64,000 bases of DNA from Arthrobacter sp. TPD3018 (GCA_003075315.1 QDFQ01000002.1:210821-274820), one strand, 5' to 3'. Counted from the stretch's first letter, positions 38,961-48,421 are shown. A program made the numbers and translations. Notes: generated by a model not told the origin, from the sequence alone.

Positions 38961-39007
38961 GGAAGGAGCGCAATTGAAGACGGCGCCACGCCAGCCGCCG
39001 CCCCCCT

Positions 39008-39295
39008 TCAATACCCCGCGCGATACCCGGAATAGCGGCACGCGTCCTGATCGTCGGGATGCTTGCGGCATTGCTCCGCGGCCTTGCGGCGCTCGCGCCC
39101 CTCTTTCGCTTCCTGCTTGCGCATCTTGCGCCCGTAATTGCGGTCTGCCTCTTCCTGGCTGGTCGTCGTCCAGTCGACCGCCTTGCCGGCGACCTTGAAC
39201 GGCGCCTTCACGATCGTGGCGGCGGTGCTGACGCAGCCGGTGGTGGCAAGCGCGAGGGGTATCAGGACAACACAGAAAACAGGGGCGATACGCAT
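39008..39295 (-). CDS. Small lipoprotein
   Basis: 95 residues. The lipobox ALATTGC places the lipid-modified Cys at residue 21. The mature part is basic and helical (GRKMRKQEAKEGRERRKAAEQ) and has a late Cys pair (EQCRKHPDDQDACRY) that could form a disulfide. The ATG directly abuts the stop codon of the GDPD gene, so it is the second gene of a two-gene unit. Function unknown. Confidence 0.8.
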   Translation of the reverse strand: MRIAPVFCVVLIPLALATTGCVSTAATIVKAPFKVAGKAVDWTTTSQEEADRNYGRKMRKQEAKEGRERRKAAEQCRKHPDDQDACRYSGYRAGY

Positions 39296-40378
39296 TTACG
39301 GATGATCCTTGGCCGACCGAAGGGTCTGTACGCCAATTAGCGGATAATCCGTGAAGAATCCGTCGATCCCCTGCGCCAGCCCGGCTTTGATCTCGCCTGC
39401 GATATCGCCATGCGCAGCCTTGTCCGTGCCCCGGCGGAAGCGCGGCGGCAGGAAGGTGTTTTCGGCGCGGTACGTCCACGGGTGGACGCGCACGCCCGCG
39501 GCATGCGCATCGGAGACGAGGGTGGAGGGTGTGGTCGCCGTCTTGTCCGTCCACAGCTGCGCCTTGTCGGGCCCGATGCCGAAGGCATAGGTTGCGATCT
39601 GCTTCAGCCCCGCGGGCGTCAGCATCGCGGCATAGGACGGCGCGGCGCCATCCGCCGGCGCGCCCTCGCCCGCGACGAGCTGGATCAGGCGGATGCCGGT
39701 CATCGCGTGGATGCGCTGGAGATTCTTGACCTCGAACGACTGGATGAACACCGGGGCGCTGGCATCATGCCACCCTGCCTTGCGCAATTGTTCGACGAGC
39801 AGGACGTCGGTCGGATGGCCGATGCTTGCGAAATAGGTCGGGTGCTTGGTTTCGGGATAGATGCCGATCGTGCGCCCCAGCTCCTTCGACCGGCGCTTGG
39901 CGAGGTCGATGATCTCGGCCAGCGTCGGCACCTGATACTGGCCGTCATAGGCGGCATTGCCCGGGCGCAGCTGCGGCAGGCGCTCCTTTGCGCGCAGCGT
40001 CTTCAGCTCGGCGAGCGTGAAATCCTCGGTGAACCAGTCGGTCATCGTCTGGCCGTCGATCGTCTTGGTCGTCTTGCGGTCGGCGAATTCGGGATGCTGC
40101 GCGACGTCGGTGGTGCCGCCGATCGCATTTTCATGACGCGCGACGAGCACATTGTCCTTGGTCGGCACCAGATCGGGCTCGATGAAATCGGCGCCCTGCT
40201 CGATCGCCAGCTCGTACGATCCCAGCGTATGTTCGGGCCGCGACCCGCTCGCACCACGGTGCGCGATCACGATGGGAGGCGACAGGGGAGCATGCGTCAT
40301 GGGACGATCCTGCCCGGTTGCGGGAACGGATGCCAGCAGCATCCCGGTGAGAGCGATTCGCAAAGCGGAAACCATCAT
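39296..40378 (-). CDS. glpQ: Periplasmic glycerophosphodiester phosphodiesterase
   Basis: 360 residues from the ATG at 40378; a second ATG follows directly. An N-terminal signal peptide (ALRIALTGMLLASVPATGQ) precedes the catalytic domain. The active site is recognisable: IAHRGASGSRPEHT, then FIEPDLVPTKDNVLV and YPETKHP. It hydrolyses glycerophosphodiesters such as glycerophosphocholine into an alcohol and glycerol-3-phosphate. Divergent from the molybdenum enzyme genes. Confidence 0.93.
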   Translation of the reverse strand: MMVSALRIALTGMLLASVPATGQDRPMTHAPLSPPIVIAHRGASGSRPEHTLGSYELAIEQGADFIEPDLVPTKDNVLVARHENAIGGTTDVAQHPEFADRKTTKTIDGQTMTDWFTEDFTLAELKTLRAKERLPQLRPGNAAYDGQYQVPTLAEIIDLAKRRSKELGRTIGIYPETKHPTYFASIGHPTDVLLVEQLRKAGWHDASAPVFIQSFEVKNLQRIHAMTGIRLIQLVAGEGAPADGAAPSYAAMLTPAGLKQIATYAFGIGPDKAQLWTDKTATTPSTLVSDAHAAGVRVHPWTYRAENTFLPPRFRRGTDKAAHGDIAGEIKAGLAQGIDGFFTDYPLIGVQTLRSAKDHP

Positions 40379-40441
40379 GACCCGGAGCGTTACGGCCCTA
40401 ATCTGACAGGGGTGCGACACCCCCGAACCGCGAGGGTTTCC

Positions 40442-40990
40442 ATGCACTTCACGATCAACGGGCAGTCCTATCAGGCGGACCCCGATATCCGCACCTCGCT
40501 GCTCGACCTGTGTCGTGAGCATCTGGGGCTGACGGGCAGCAAGAAGGGCTGCGACCACGGCCAGTGCGGTGCCTGCACGATGCTGGTCAACGGCCGCCGC
40601 ATCAACAGCTGCCTCAGCCTCGCAGTGATGCATCAGGACGACGAGATCGTGACGATCGAGGGGCTGGGCACGCCCGACGACCTTCACCCGCTCCAGGCCG
40701 CCTTCGTGCGCCACGACGGTTATCAGTGCGGCTATTGCACGCCGGGCCAGATCTGTTCGGCGGTCGGCATGATGGACGAGGTGAAGAAGGGCTGGCCCAG
40801 CCACGTCACCGGCGACCTCGACGCGCCCCGCTTCGACGATGGCGAGATTTCCGAACGGATGAGCGGCAATCTGTGCCGCTGCGCCGCCTATCCCAACATC
40901 GTCGATGCGATCCGCGAGGTGGCGGAAGCGAACGGCACGGTCGATATCGCCCTGCGCCATAGCAGCGCCAAGGCGGAGGCAGAGGCATGA
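40442..40990 (+). CDS. Aldehyde oxidoreductase-type [2Fe-2S] small subunit (PaoA-like)
   Basis: 182 residues from the ATG at 40442. It has the plant-ferredoxin cluster CDHGQCGACTMLVNGRRINSC and the second cluster CGYCTPGQ plus CRCAAYPNI, as in the small subunits of xanthine dehydrogenase-family enzymes. No Tat signal is seen, unlike E. coli PaoA, so the complex may stay in the cytoplasm. ATGA overlap with the FAD subunit gene. Confidence 0.93.
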   Translation: MHFTINGQSYQADPDIRTSLLDLCREHLGLTGSKKGCDHGQCGACTMLVNGRRINSCLSLAVMHQDDEIVTIEGLGTPDDLHPLQAAFVRHDGYQCGYCTPGQICSAVGMMDEVKKGWPSHVTGDLDAPRFDDGEISERMSGNLCRCAAYPNIVDAIREVAEANGTVDIALRHSSAKAEAEA

Positions 40991-41967
40991 AGACCTTCAC
41001 TTATGCCAAGGCGGACAGCGCCGATGCCGCGGTGCGCGACGCGCACAGCTCGGGCACCAAGTTCATCGCGGGCGGCACCAATCTGCTCGACCTGATGAAG
41101 CTGCAGATCGAAACCCCCGAAAAGCTCGTCGATATCAGCCGGCTGCCCTTGGGCGAGATCGAGGATCGCGAGGATGGCGGCCTGACGATCGGCGCGCTCG
41201 TCCCCAATTCCGACCTCGCCGCCGACCCCCGCGTCATCGCGAAATACGAGGTGCTGAGCCGCGCCCTGCTCGCCGGCGCCTCCGGCCAGCTGCGCAACAA
41301 GGCCTCGACCGGCGGCAATCTGCTCCAGCGCACCCGCTGCTATTATTTCTACGACACCGCCATGCCCTGCAACAAGCGCGAGCCCGGCACCGGCTGTTCG
41401 GCGATCGGCGGGTTCAACCGCATCCTGGCCGTGCTCGGCACGTCGGAGCAGTGCATTGCGACGCACCCCAGCGACATGGCGGTGGCGATGCGCGCGCTCG
41501 ATGCCACGATCATCACGCAGCGCCCCGACGGCGACAAGCGCCGCATCTCGATCCACGATTTCTACCGCCTGCCCGGCGACACGCCGAACATCGAGACGGT
41601 GCTGGAGACGGGTGAACTGATCACCCACATCGAATTGCCCGCACCGCCCGCCGGCAAGCAGGTGTATCGCAAGGTTCGCGACCGCGCCTCCTATGCCTTT
41701 GCGATCGTGTCGATCGCCGGCGTCGTCGAGGTGCAGGACGGCAAGATCGCCGCCGCATCGCTCGCCTTCGGTGGCCTCGGCCCGATGCCGTGGCGCAACC
41801 CCGCGGTGGAGGCCGCGCTGGTCGGCCAGGCGCCGTCCGACGCCGCGTTCAACGCCGCGGCCGACGCGCTGCTGGCGGAGGCCAAGGGCTATGGCTCGAA
41901 CGACTTCAAGATCCCGCTGACGCGCCGGGTGCTCGTCGCCACGCTTCGCGATCTGACGGGAGAATAA
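40987..41967 (+). CDS. FAD-binding subunit of xanthine dehydrogenase family (PaoB-like)
   Basis: 326 residues. FAD contact motif KFIAGGTNLLDLMKL and NKASTGGNLLQRTRC. Four cysteines at residues 118, 128, 137 and 156 lie in the insertion that holds an extra [4Fe-4S] cluster in PaoB and related proteins. The subunit passes electrons between the FAD and the iron-sulfur centres. It overlaps the small-subunit gene by 4 bases and ends 3 bases before the large-subunit gene. Confidence 0.92.
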   Translation: MKTFTYAKADSADAAVRDAHSSGTKFIAGGTNLLDLMKLQIETPEKLVDISRLPLGEIEDREDGGLTIGALVPNSDLAADPRVIAKYEVLSRALLAGASGQLRNKASTGGNLLQRTRCYYFYDTAMPCNKREPGTGCSAIGGFNRILAVLGTSEQCIATHPSDMAVAMRALDATIITQRPDGDKRRISIHDFYRLPGDTPNIETVLETGELITHIELPAPPAGKQVYRKVRDRASYAFAIVSIAGVVEVQDGKIAAASLAFGGLGPMPWRNPAVEAALVGQAPSDAAFNAAADALLAEAKGYGSNDFKIPLTRRVLVATLRDLTGE

Positions 41968-41970
41968 GGC

Positions 41971-44205
41971 ATGTTCGGTTTCGGCAAGGGCGACACCAAC
42001 GCGCTCACCATGAATGCGGCGCATCCCGACAGCCTGCTCGACACGTCGGCGCAGGATGTGATCGGCAAGCCCATCGACCGTATCGACGGCCCGAAGAAGG
42101 TGTCGGGCAAGGCGACCTATGCCGCGGAATATGCGCTCGATAACGTCGCCTACGGCTATCTCGTCCGCGCGACGGTGGGCGCCGGCAAGATCACGTCGCT
42201 CGATGCGAGCCGCGCCAAGGCGCTGCCCGGCGTCATCGACGTCATCACCGATTACGCCAGCTTCATCCGCAACCCGCAGCAGGGCGGTGAGACGACCGCC
42301 CCGACGCAGGGCGTGGAGGATGTCGCCTATCACGGCGAGATCATCGCGATCGTCATCGCCGAAAGCTACGAAACCGCGCGCGACGCGGCCTTGCAGGTGA
42401 AGGTCGCGTATGAACCCGGTGAGGGCCGCTACGATTTCGAGGCGCACAAGAGTGAGGCGGAAGAGCCCAAGCCGCAACAGATCCCGCCCCACCACGATCA
42501 GGGCGACATCGACAAGGCCATGGCCGACGCCGCGTTCACGGTCGACGTCACCTATACCACGCCCTCGCAGAACTCCGCCGCGATGGAACCGCATGCCAGC
42601 CTCGCGGTATGGGAAGACGGCGCGCTGACGCTATACGGCGCCTATCAGATGCCCTCATCCGACAAGCAGCAGCTCGCCAAGGCGCTGGGCGTATCGGCGG
42701 ACAAGGTGCGGATCGTCGCGGCCTATGTCGGCGGCGGCTTCGGGTCGAAGCTCGGCATCGCGCCGGAAAGCGTCGCGGCGGCGATCGCGGCAAAGCGTCT
42801 GAACCGCCCGGTCAAGGCGGTGATGGCGCGCCAGCAGGTGTTCGACGCCACCGTCCGCCGCTCGAACACCGAACAGCGGATGCGCCTGGGCGCGACTGCC
42901 GACGGTACGCTCACCGCGATCGGCCACGAAACCTTGGTCAGCAATCTGCCGGGCGAGGATTTCTTCGAACCCACCGGCATGGCGACGCATTTCCTCTATG
43001 CGGGCGAAAACCGGCGGATCACGCACGACATCGTCCGCCTCGACTGGCTGCTCGCCGGATCGATGCGCGCGCCGGGCGAAGCGGTCGGCCTGATCGCGCT
43101 GGAAGGCGCGATCGACGAACTGGCGGAGAAAATGGGCATCGACCCCATCGAACTTCGCCGCCGCAACGAGCCCGAGAAGGATCCGGAAAAGAACATCCCC
43201 TATTCCTCGCGTTCGCTGATCCCGTGTCTGGAGCGCGGCGCGGAGGCGTTCGGCTGGTCGGGCCGCAAGCCCGCCGGCACCGACCGGCGCGGCGAATGGT
43301 TGTACGGCATGGGCGTCGCCTCCGCCGCGCGATCGAACATGCTGATGAAATCCGCCGCCAAGGTCTCGATCGACGGCCAGGGCAAGGCGCATGTCGAAAC
43401 CGACATGACCGACATCGGCACCGGCACCTATACGATCCTGGGCCAGATCACCGCCGAGATCCTCGGCCTGCCGATCGAGGACGTCACCGTCCATCTGGGC
43501 GATACCGATGCGCCGCCGGGCGCGGGGTCGGGCGGCTCGTGGGGCGCCGGGTCGGCCGGCTCGTCGGTCTATCTCGCCTGCGAAGCGCTGCGTACCAAGA
43601 TCGCCAAGGCGATGGGCGTCGATGAGGGCGCAATGACACTGAAGGACGGCCGCGTCATCGCCGACAATCGCAGCGTGCCGCTCGGCCAGCTGGTCGGCGA
43701 CGGCATCGAGGCGACGGGCGAGATCAGCGCTGGCCATCAGGAAAAGACGTTCAACCAGGCGAGCTATGGCGCGCATTTCTGCGAGGTTGCAGTCCATGCG
43801 GTAACGGGTGAAGTGCGCGTCAAGCGGATGCTCGGCGTGTTCACCGCGGGCCGCATCCTCAACGCCAAGACCGCGCGCTCGCAATGCCTCGGCGGCATGA
43901 CTTTCGGCATCGGCTGCGCGCTGTCCGAAGAGCTCGTCCACGATCCGCGCAACGGCAAGGTCGTCAACCGCGACCTCGGCGAATATCACGTCCCCGTGAA
44001 CGCCGACGTGCCGCAGCTGGAGGTCGAATTCCTCCACGAACGCGACATCCAGGCGAACCCGCTCCACGCCAAGGGGCTGGGCGAACTCGGTATCTGCGGC
44101 GCGGCGGGCGCCGTCGGCAACGCGATCTACAACGCCACCGGCGTGCGCGTCCGCGATTTCCCGGTGACGCTCGACAAATTGCTGGAGGGGTTGCCAGCGG
44201 TGTGA
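41971..44205 (+). CDS. Molybdopterin-binding large subunit of aldehyde oxidoreductase-type enzyme (PaoC-like)
   Basis: 744 residues; a GGGAG site lies in the end of the previous gene. The N-terminal PIDRIDGPKKVSGKATYAAE, cofactor loops GGGFGSKLG and GAGSGGSWGAGSAGSSV, and the catalytic Glu in KGLGELGICGAAGAVGNA are typical of the family. It catalyses hydroxylation of aldehydes or N-heterocycles at a Mo centre. With the two upstream subunits it makes one complete enzyme. Confidence 0.93.
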   Translation: MFGFGKGDTNALTMNAAHPDSLLDTSAQDVIGKPIDRIDGPKKVSGKATYAAEYALDNVAYGYLVRATVGAGKITSLDASRAKALPGVIDVITDYASFIRNPQQGGETTAPTQGVEDVAYHGEIIAIVIAESYETARDAALQVKVAYEPGEGRYDFEAHKSEAEEPKPQQIPPHHDQGDIDKAMADAAFTVDVTYTTPSQNSAAMEPHASLAVWEDGALTLYGAYQMPSSDKQQLAKALGVSADKVRIVAAYVGGGFGSKLGIAPESVAAAIAAKRLNRPVKAVMARQQVFDATVRRSNTEQRMRLGATADGTLTAIGHETLVSNLPGEDFFEPTGMATHFLYAGENRRITHDIVRLDWLLAGSMRAPGEAVGLIALEGAIDELAEKMGIDPIELRRRNEPEKDPEKNIPYSSRSLIPCLERGAEAFGWSGRKPAGTDRRGEWLYGMGVASAARSNMLMKSAAKVSIDGQGKAHVETDMTDIGTGTYTILGQITAEILGLPIEDVTVHLGDTDAPPGAGSGGSWGAGSAGSSVYLACEALRTKIAKAMGVDEGAMTLKDGRVIADNRSVPLGQLVGDGIEATGEISAGHQEKTFNQASYGAHFCEVAVHAVTGEVRVKRMLGVFTAGRILNAKTARSQCLGGMTFGIGCALSEELVHDPRNGKVVNRDLGEYHVPVNADVPQLEVEFLHERDIQANPLHAKGLGELGICGAAGAVGNAIYNATGVRVRDFPVTLDKLLEGLPAV

Positions 44206-44228
44206 TGCCCTCGCCCCAAACCCCAACC

Positions 44229-44311
44229 GTCACCCCGGCCTTGAGCCGGGGTCCCGCTTCTTCTTCGGGCGTACGGTAAATAGCGGGACCCCGGATCAAG
44301 TCCGGGGTGAC
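44229..44311. repeat. Intergenic palindromic repeat, family D
   Basis: 83-bp element, GTCACCCCGGCCTTG to CAAGTCCGGGGTGAC, located between the first and second molybdenum large-subunit genes. Confidence 0.85.
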
Positions 44312-44396
44312 GAAGTATAAAGGCACCACCCTTTCCCCCTCCCGCCCAACGCCTTACATTCTCCGCACCCGGTTCCGGGCAAGGACGTGAGCCTGT

Positions 44397-46601
44397 ATGA
44401 ACGAGATGACGATGGACCGCGCGTATCGCCCGCATGGGCTGGCGCACGGGCAACAGGGCGTGCTGGGCGCGCCGATCGACCGGATCGATGGGCCGGCAAA
44501 GGTGAGCGGCACCGCGACCTATGCCTATGAGGACGCGCCCGACGGCACGCTCTACGCCGCGATCGTCGGCGCGCCGGTGCCGCGCGGCCGCGTGACGGGG
44601 ATCGACGCATCGGCGGCGGAGGCGCTGCCCGGTGTCGTCGCGGTCATCCACGACGACCCGCGTATGGTCACCGGCGGCAGCAATTCGCAAGGCGCCGCGC
44701 ACAGCGGCACCGACGCGATCTTCCATTACGGCCAACCCGTTGCGATCGTCGTCGCCGAGGATCAGGCGACCGCCCGCGATGCGGCCAGCCGCGTGGTCAT
44801 ATCGGTCGAAGAGGCCCCCGCCCGCCTCGCGATGGCGGAGCAGTCGATCGAGCAGGATCACGACCTCGGCTTCCTGCCCGCGATCGACAAGGGCGACCTC
44901 GACGCCGCGCTGGCCGAGGCGCCCGTGACGGTCGACCTCGCCTATACGACGCCTGTCCATTTCCCCGCCGCGCTGGAACCGCATGCCAGCACCGTCTGGT
45001 GGCAGGATGGCGCGCTGACCGTGCGCACCAGCAACCAGGTGATCGGCGCCGCCCGCACCACGATCGCAAAAGCGCTTGGTCTCGATGCGGACAAGGTCCG
45101 CGTCCTCGCCCCCTTCGTGGGCGGCGGCTTCGGCGGCAAGACCGGCGTCGGGCCGGAGGTGATCCTCGCCGCCATCGCCGCGGAGAAGACCGGCCGCCCG
45201 GTCAAGGTCGCGCTCCCCCGCGCGCAGACCGCCTATCTCGTCCACCACCGCTCCGCGACGACGCAGCGCGTGCGGATCGCCGCCACGCAGGATGGCCGCA
45301 TCACCGCCTTCGCGCACGAAGGCGTCGCCGCGCAGAACGACGATGCGCGCTTCCTCGAACCCATCCCGTTCGGCTCGCTGCCCCTTTACGGCGGCGAAAA
45401 CCGCCGCTTCCGCACCGACCTCGTCCGGCTCGATCTGCCTGCGACGGGCGCGGTGCGCGCGCCGGGCGAGGCGATCGGCACCTTCGCGGTCGAATGCGCG
45501 ATGGACGAGCTTGCCGAACGGCTGGGGCTGGACCCGGTCGAGCTGCGCCGGATCAACGAACCCGACGTCGATCCGGTCAGCGGCAAGCCCTTCTCCACCC
45601 GCCGCCTGCTCGATTGCTATGACGAAGGTGCCCGCCGCTTCGGCTGGGACGCACGCAACCGCACACCCGGCGCACGGCGCGAGGGCGAATGGCTGATCGG
45701 CCACGGCATGGCCGCGGCACTGCGCGGCAACTTCACCGTCAAGGCCGAAGCCGAGGTGCGGCTGGAAGCCGATGGCCGCGCGATCGTCGCCTGCGACATG
45801 ACCGACATCGGCACCGGCACCTACACCATCCTTGCCCAGACGGTCGGCGAGATGCTCGGCCTGCCCGTCACCTCGGTCGAGGTTCGGCTGGGCGACAGCG
45901 ACCTGCCGCCCAGCGCCGGCTCGGGCGGATCGTTCGGCGCGGGCAGCGCCTGCGCCGCCGCGGCGCTCGCGTGCGAGGACATCCTCAGCGACCTCGCCCG
46001 CCGCATGAACGCCGCGCCCGAAGACCTGACGCTCAAGGACGGCTGCGTCACCGCCGGCGGCCGCAGCGTCACGCTTTCCGATTTGCTGCGCGGTGAACCG
46101 ATCGTCGCGCGCGGCAAGACCGCCCCCGGCAAGGAAAGCCAGCGCACCAGCCAGGCGAGCCACGGCGCCCATTTCGTCGAGGTCGCGGTCAATGCGATCA
46201 CCGGCGAGGTGCGCGTCCGCCGCATGCTCGGCGTGTTCGACGTCGGCCGCGTCCTCAACGCGAAGACCGCGGCGAACCAGCTGATCGGCGGCATGGTCTG
46301 GGGCATCGCCTATGCGCTCAGCGAAGAGGCGGTGGTCGACCCGCGCTCGGGCCATTTCGTCAACCCGGACTTCGGCGAATATCACGTCGCCGTGAACGCC
46401 GACGTGCCACAGATCGAGGTGCATTTCGTCGAGGAGATCGACGACAGCGCCAACCCGGCCGGCGCAAAGGGCGTCGGCGAGCTCGGCATCTCGGGCGCCG
46501 GTGCCGCGGTGGTCAACGCCATCTACAACGCCTGTGGCGTACGCATCCGCGACTTCCCCGTCACGCTCGACGCCCTGCTGCCGGGGCTGCCGGCAGTCTA
46601 A
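44397..46601 (+). CDS. Second molybdopterin-binding large subunit, xanthine dehydrogenase family
   Basis: 734 residues (several ATGs lie near the start; 44397 is the first, and AAGGAC precedes it by 13 bp). It shares the layout of the preceding gene: PIDRIDGPAKVSGTATYAYE, GGGFGGKTGVGPEVIL, GSGGSFGAGSACAAAALACE, and catalytic Glu in KGVGELGISGAGAAVVNA. The protein is clearly paralogous but much diverged. No matching small or FAD subunit is next to it, so it may borrow those of the first enzyme or assemble with subunits encoded elsewhere. Confidence 0.9.
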   Translation: MNEMTMDRAYRPHGLAHGQQGVLGAPIDRIDGPAKVSGTATYAYEDAPDGTLYAAIVGAPVPRGRVTGIDASAAEALPGVVAVIHDDPRMVTGGSNSQGAAHSGTDAIFHYGQPVAIVVAEDQATARDAASRVVISVEEAPARLAMAEQSIEQDHDLGFLPAIDKGDLDAALAEAPVTVDLAYTTPVHFPAALEPHASTVWWQDGALTVRTSNQVIGAARTTIAKALGLDADKVRVLAPFVGGGFGGKTGVGPEVILAAIAAEKTGRPVKVALPRAQTAYLVHHRSATTQRVRIAATQDGRITAFAHEGVAAQNDDARFLEPIPFGSLPLYGGENRRFRTDLVRLDLPATGAVRAPGEAIGTFAVECAMDELAERLGLDPVELRRINEPDVDPVSGKPFSTRRLLDCYDEGARRFGWDARNRTPGARREGEWLIGHGMAAALRGNFTVKAEAEVRLEADGRAIVACDMTDIGTGTYTILAQTVGEMLGLPVTSVEVRLGDSDLPPSAGSGGSFGAGSACAAAALACEDILSDLARRMNAAPEDLTLKDGCVTAGGRSVTLSDLLRGEPIVARGKTAPGKESQRTSQASHGAHFVEVAVNAITGEVRVRRMLGVFDVGRVLNAKTAANQLIGGMVWGIAYALSEEAVVDPRSGHFVNPDFGEYHVAVNADVPQIEVHFVEEIDDSANPAGAKGVGELGISGAGAAVVNAIYNACGVRIRDFPVTLDALLPGLPAV

Positions 46602-46602
46602 C

Positions 46603-46732
46603 TCCTCCCCGCTCGGCGGGGAGGGGGACCGCCGCGAAGCGGTGGTGGAGGGGCGTGGCCCCAAACGCCATCGCCTGTGGAAAGCCCCCTCCACCAGCTG
46701 CGCTGGTCCCCCTCCCCGCCAAGCGGGGAGGA
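46603..46732. repeat. Intergenic palindromic repeat, family F
   Basis: About 130 bp. CTCCTCCCCGCTCGGCGGGG and TGGTGGAGGGGC at the left are matched by GCCCCCTCCACCA and CCCCGCCAAGCGGGGAGGA at the right. Present only once in the window. It separates the second large-subunit gene from the XdhC gene. Confidence 0.8.
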
Positions 46733-46746
46733 TTGAAAGGTAGAAT

Positions 46747-47670
46747 ATGGCCGAAAACGACAGCGTCCTCGCCGCCGCGCGCGAATGGAAAGGCGAACCG
46801 CTCGCCATCGCCACCGTAGTCTCCACCTGGGGCAGCGCCCCGCGCCCCAAGGGCAGCCACATGCTCGTCCATGGCGACGGCCGGTTCGAAGGATCGGTGT
46901 CGGGCGGCTGCGTCGAAAGCGACATCCTGCAGACCGCCGCTGACGTCATCGCCGGCGCGCCCTTCCAGCTCAAGCGTTACGGCGTGGCGGATGCCGCCGC
47001 TTGGGAAGTCGGCCTGCCCTGCGGCGGCGAGATCGCGGTGATGGTGCAGCCCGTCTCCGCCACCGGTTTCGACCCCGAATTGTTCGACCGCATCGCCGAC
47101 GCGCGCGACCGTGGTGAGGCGCTGACCGTCACCACCGACCTTTCCACCGGCCACAGCGACCTGCGGCCTGTTGAGACGGGGGAGGTCTTCGTCAACCGCT
47201 ACGATCCCCCGCGCCGCCTGCTGATCGTCGGCGCGGTGCAGATCGCGCAAAGCCTCGCCGCGCTGGCGACGACGCTCGGCATCGCCACGACCGTGATCGA
47301 CCCGCGCGCCCGCTTCCTCACCGAAGAGCGCTTCCCGGGCGTGACGCTGGACGACCGCTGGCCCGACGAGGCGATCGCCGCGCTGAAGCCCGGCCCCGCC
47401 ACCGCCGTCGTCACGCTCAGCCACGACATCAAGATCGACGATCCCGCGCTGATCGCCGCACTCGCCACCGGCGCGCCGTATGTCGGCGCGCTCGGCAGCC
47501 GCCGCAGCCATGCCGCACGCCGCGAACGGCTGGCGGCAGAAGGCCTCAGCGCGGCGCAGATCGACCGGATCGACGCGCCCGTCGGTATCGATATCGGCGC
47601 GATCGGCCCGTCGGAAATCGCGCTGTCGATCGCCGCGGCCATGGTAGGAGCCTTTCATGATCGCCGCTGA
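46747..47670 (+). CDS. xdhC: XdhC-family molybdenum cofactor insertion factor
   Basis: 307 residues; an AAAGG site precedes the ATG. N-terminal XdhC/CoxI domain with TWGSAPRPKGSHM and GSVSGGCVE, and a C-terminal Rossmann domain with LLIVGAVQIAQSLAALA and VGALGSRRSHA. XdhC-type proteins bind the Mo cofactor, promote its sulfuration and load it into xanthine dehydrogenase-family enzymes. Its position after the large subunits fits that role. Confidence 0.92.
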   Translation: MAENDSVLAAAREWKGEPLAIATVVSTWGSAPRPKGSHMLVHGDGRFEGSVSGGCVESDILQTAADVIAGAPFQLKRYGVADAAAWEVGLPCGGEIAVMVQPVSATGFDPELFDRIADARDRGEALTVTTDLSTGHSDLRPVETGEVFVNRYDPPRRLLIVGAVQIAQSLAALATTLGIATTVIDPRARFLTEERFPGVTLDDRWPDEAIAALKPGPATAVVTLSHDIKIDDPALIAALATGAPYVGALGSRRSHAARRERLAAEGLSAAQIDRIDAPVGIDIGAIGPSEIALSIAAAMVGAFHDRR

Positions 47671-48271
47671 AGACTGCGTATTGATATTGCTCGCCGCGGG
47701 GCGGTCGCAGCGGATGGGCGACCTTGGCAGCAAGCTCGACGAACCCTTCCTCGGCCGTGCGCTCGGCCTGCACGTCGCGGTCGCGCTCGAAGACATGCCG
47801 TTTCGCGAACGCGTCGCCGTCGTCGGCAAGGCGCAATGCGATTATGCCGCGCATGGCTATACGACCGTGCGGAACGACGACCCGGCGCTGGGCCTCGGCC
47901 GGTCGGTCGCGCTCGGCGTCGACTGCGCCCGCGCGCATGGCGCCCAGGCGGTGGTCGTCGCGCTCGCCGACATGCCGCGCGTCACCGCGACGCACATCTG
48001 GCACCTGCTCGAGGCTGCGGACGGCCCCGACGCGGTCGTCGCCTCCAGCGACGGCATCAGCCCCAAGCCCCCCGCCGTCTTCGGCCGCAACCGCTTCGAC
48101 GCCCTGCTGGCATTGGAGGGCGACCAAGGCGCCCGCGACATGGTCCGCGGCGGCAAGCACGTCGTCACGACCCCCGCCGAACTGATCGACGTCGACACGC
48201 CCGAGGAACTGGACCGGCTCCGCGCCCTCGTCGGCGCCCCCGAAACCTACACGCGCCTCCGACGCCCGTAA
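47657..48271 (+). CDS. MobA-like nucleotidyltransferase (cofactor maturation)
   Basis: 204 residues. N-terminal nucleotide-binding motif LLAAGRSQRMG of the NTP-transferase family, then LADMPRVTATHI with the metal-binding Asp. MocA/MobA-like enzymes add CMP or GMP to the Mo cofactor. The gene overlaps xdhC by 14 bases and starts at a good GTAGGAG site. The sequence fits a cytidylyl- or guanylyltransferase, but which one is not certain. Confidence 0.88.
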   Translation: MIAAEDCVLILLAAGRSQRMGDLGSKLDEPFLGRALGLHVAVALEDMPFRERVAVVGKAQCDYAAHGYTTVRNDDPALGLGRSVALGVDCARAHGAQAVVVALADMPRVTATHIWHLLEAADGPDAVVASSDGISPKPPAVFGRNRFDALLALEGDQGARDMVRGGKHVVTTPAELIDVDTPEELDRLRALVGAPETYTRLRRP

Positions 48272-48290
48272 GGCACCTTCGCGCTTCCCC

Positions 48291-48369
48291 GTCACCCCGG
48301 GCTCGACCCGGGGTCCCGCTTCTTCCAACCGCGCGGACAATCTGGACCCCGGATCAAGTCCGGGGTGAC
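48291..48369. repeat. Intergenic palindromic repeat, family D
   Basis: 79-bp element from GTCACCCCGGGCTCG to CAAGTCCGGGGTGAC, between the convergent MobA-like and ABC permease genes. Confidence 0.83.
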
Positions 48370-48404
48370 GAACGATCTCAAAAACCTGCCTTAACCCCCG
48401 GCCC

Positions 48405-48421
48405 GTCATTGCGAGCGAAGC
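48405..48421. repeat. Half copy of family A repeat
   Basis: GTCATTGCGAGCGAAGC is the left end of the family A element, here without the matching right end. Confidence 0.7.

Larger units (their letters stand above)
38584..39007. other. 424-bp convergent intergenic region with two palindromes
   Basis: Between the hydrolase and the small lipoprotein gene there is one family C and one family E palindrome (listed separately), plus a partial GTCATTCCCGC half-site near 38670. Open frames here follow the repeats and are not convincing genes. Confidence 0.7.

Noticed and set aside
38704..39198. Plus-strand open frame of 164 codons between the hydrolase and lipoprotein genes
   Set aside because: It is made of the family C and E palindromes and then runs antisense to the lipoprotein gene.
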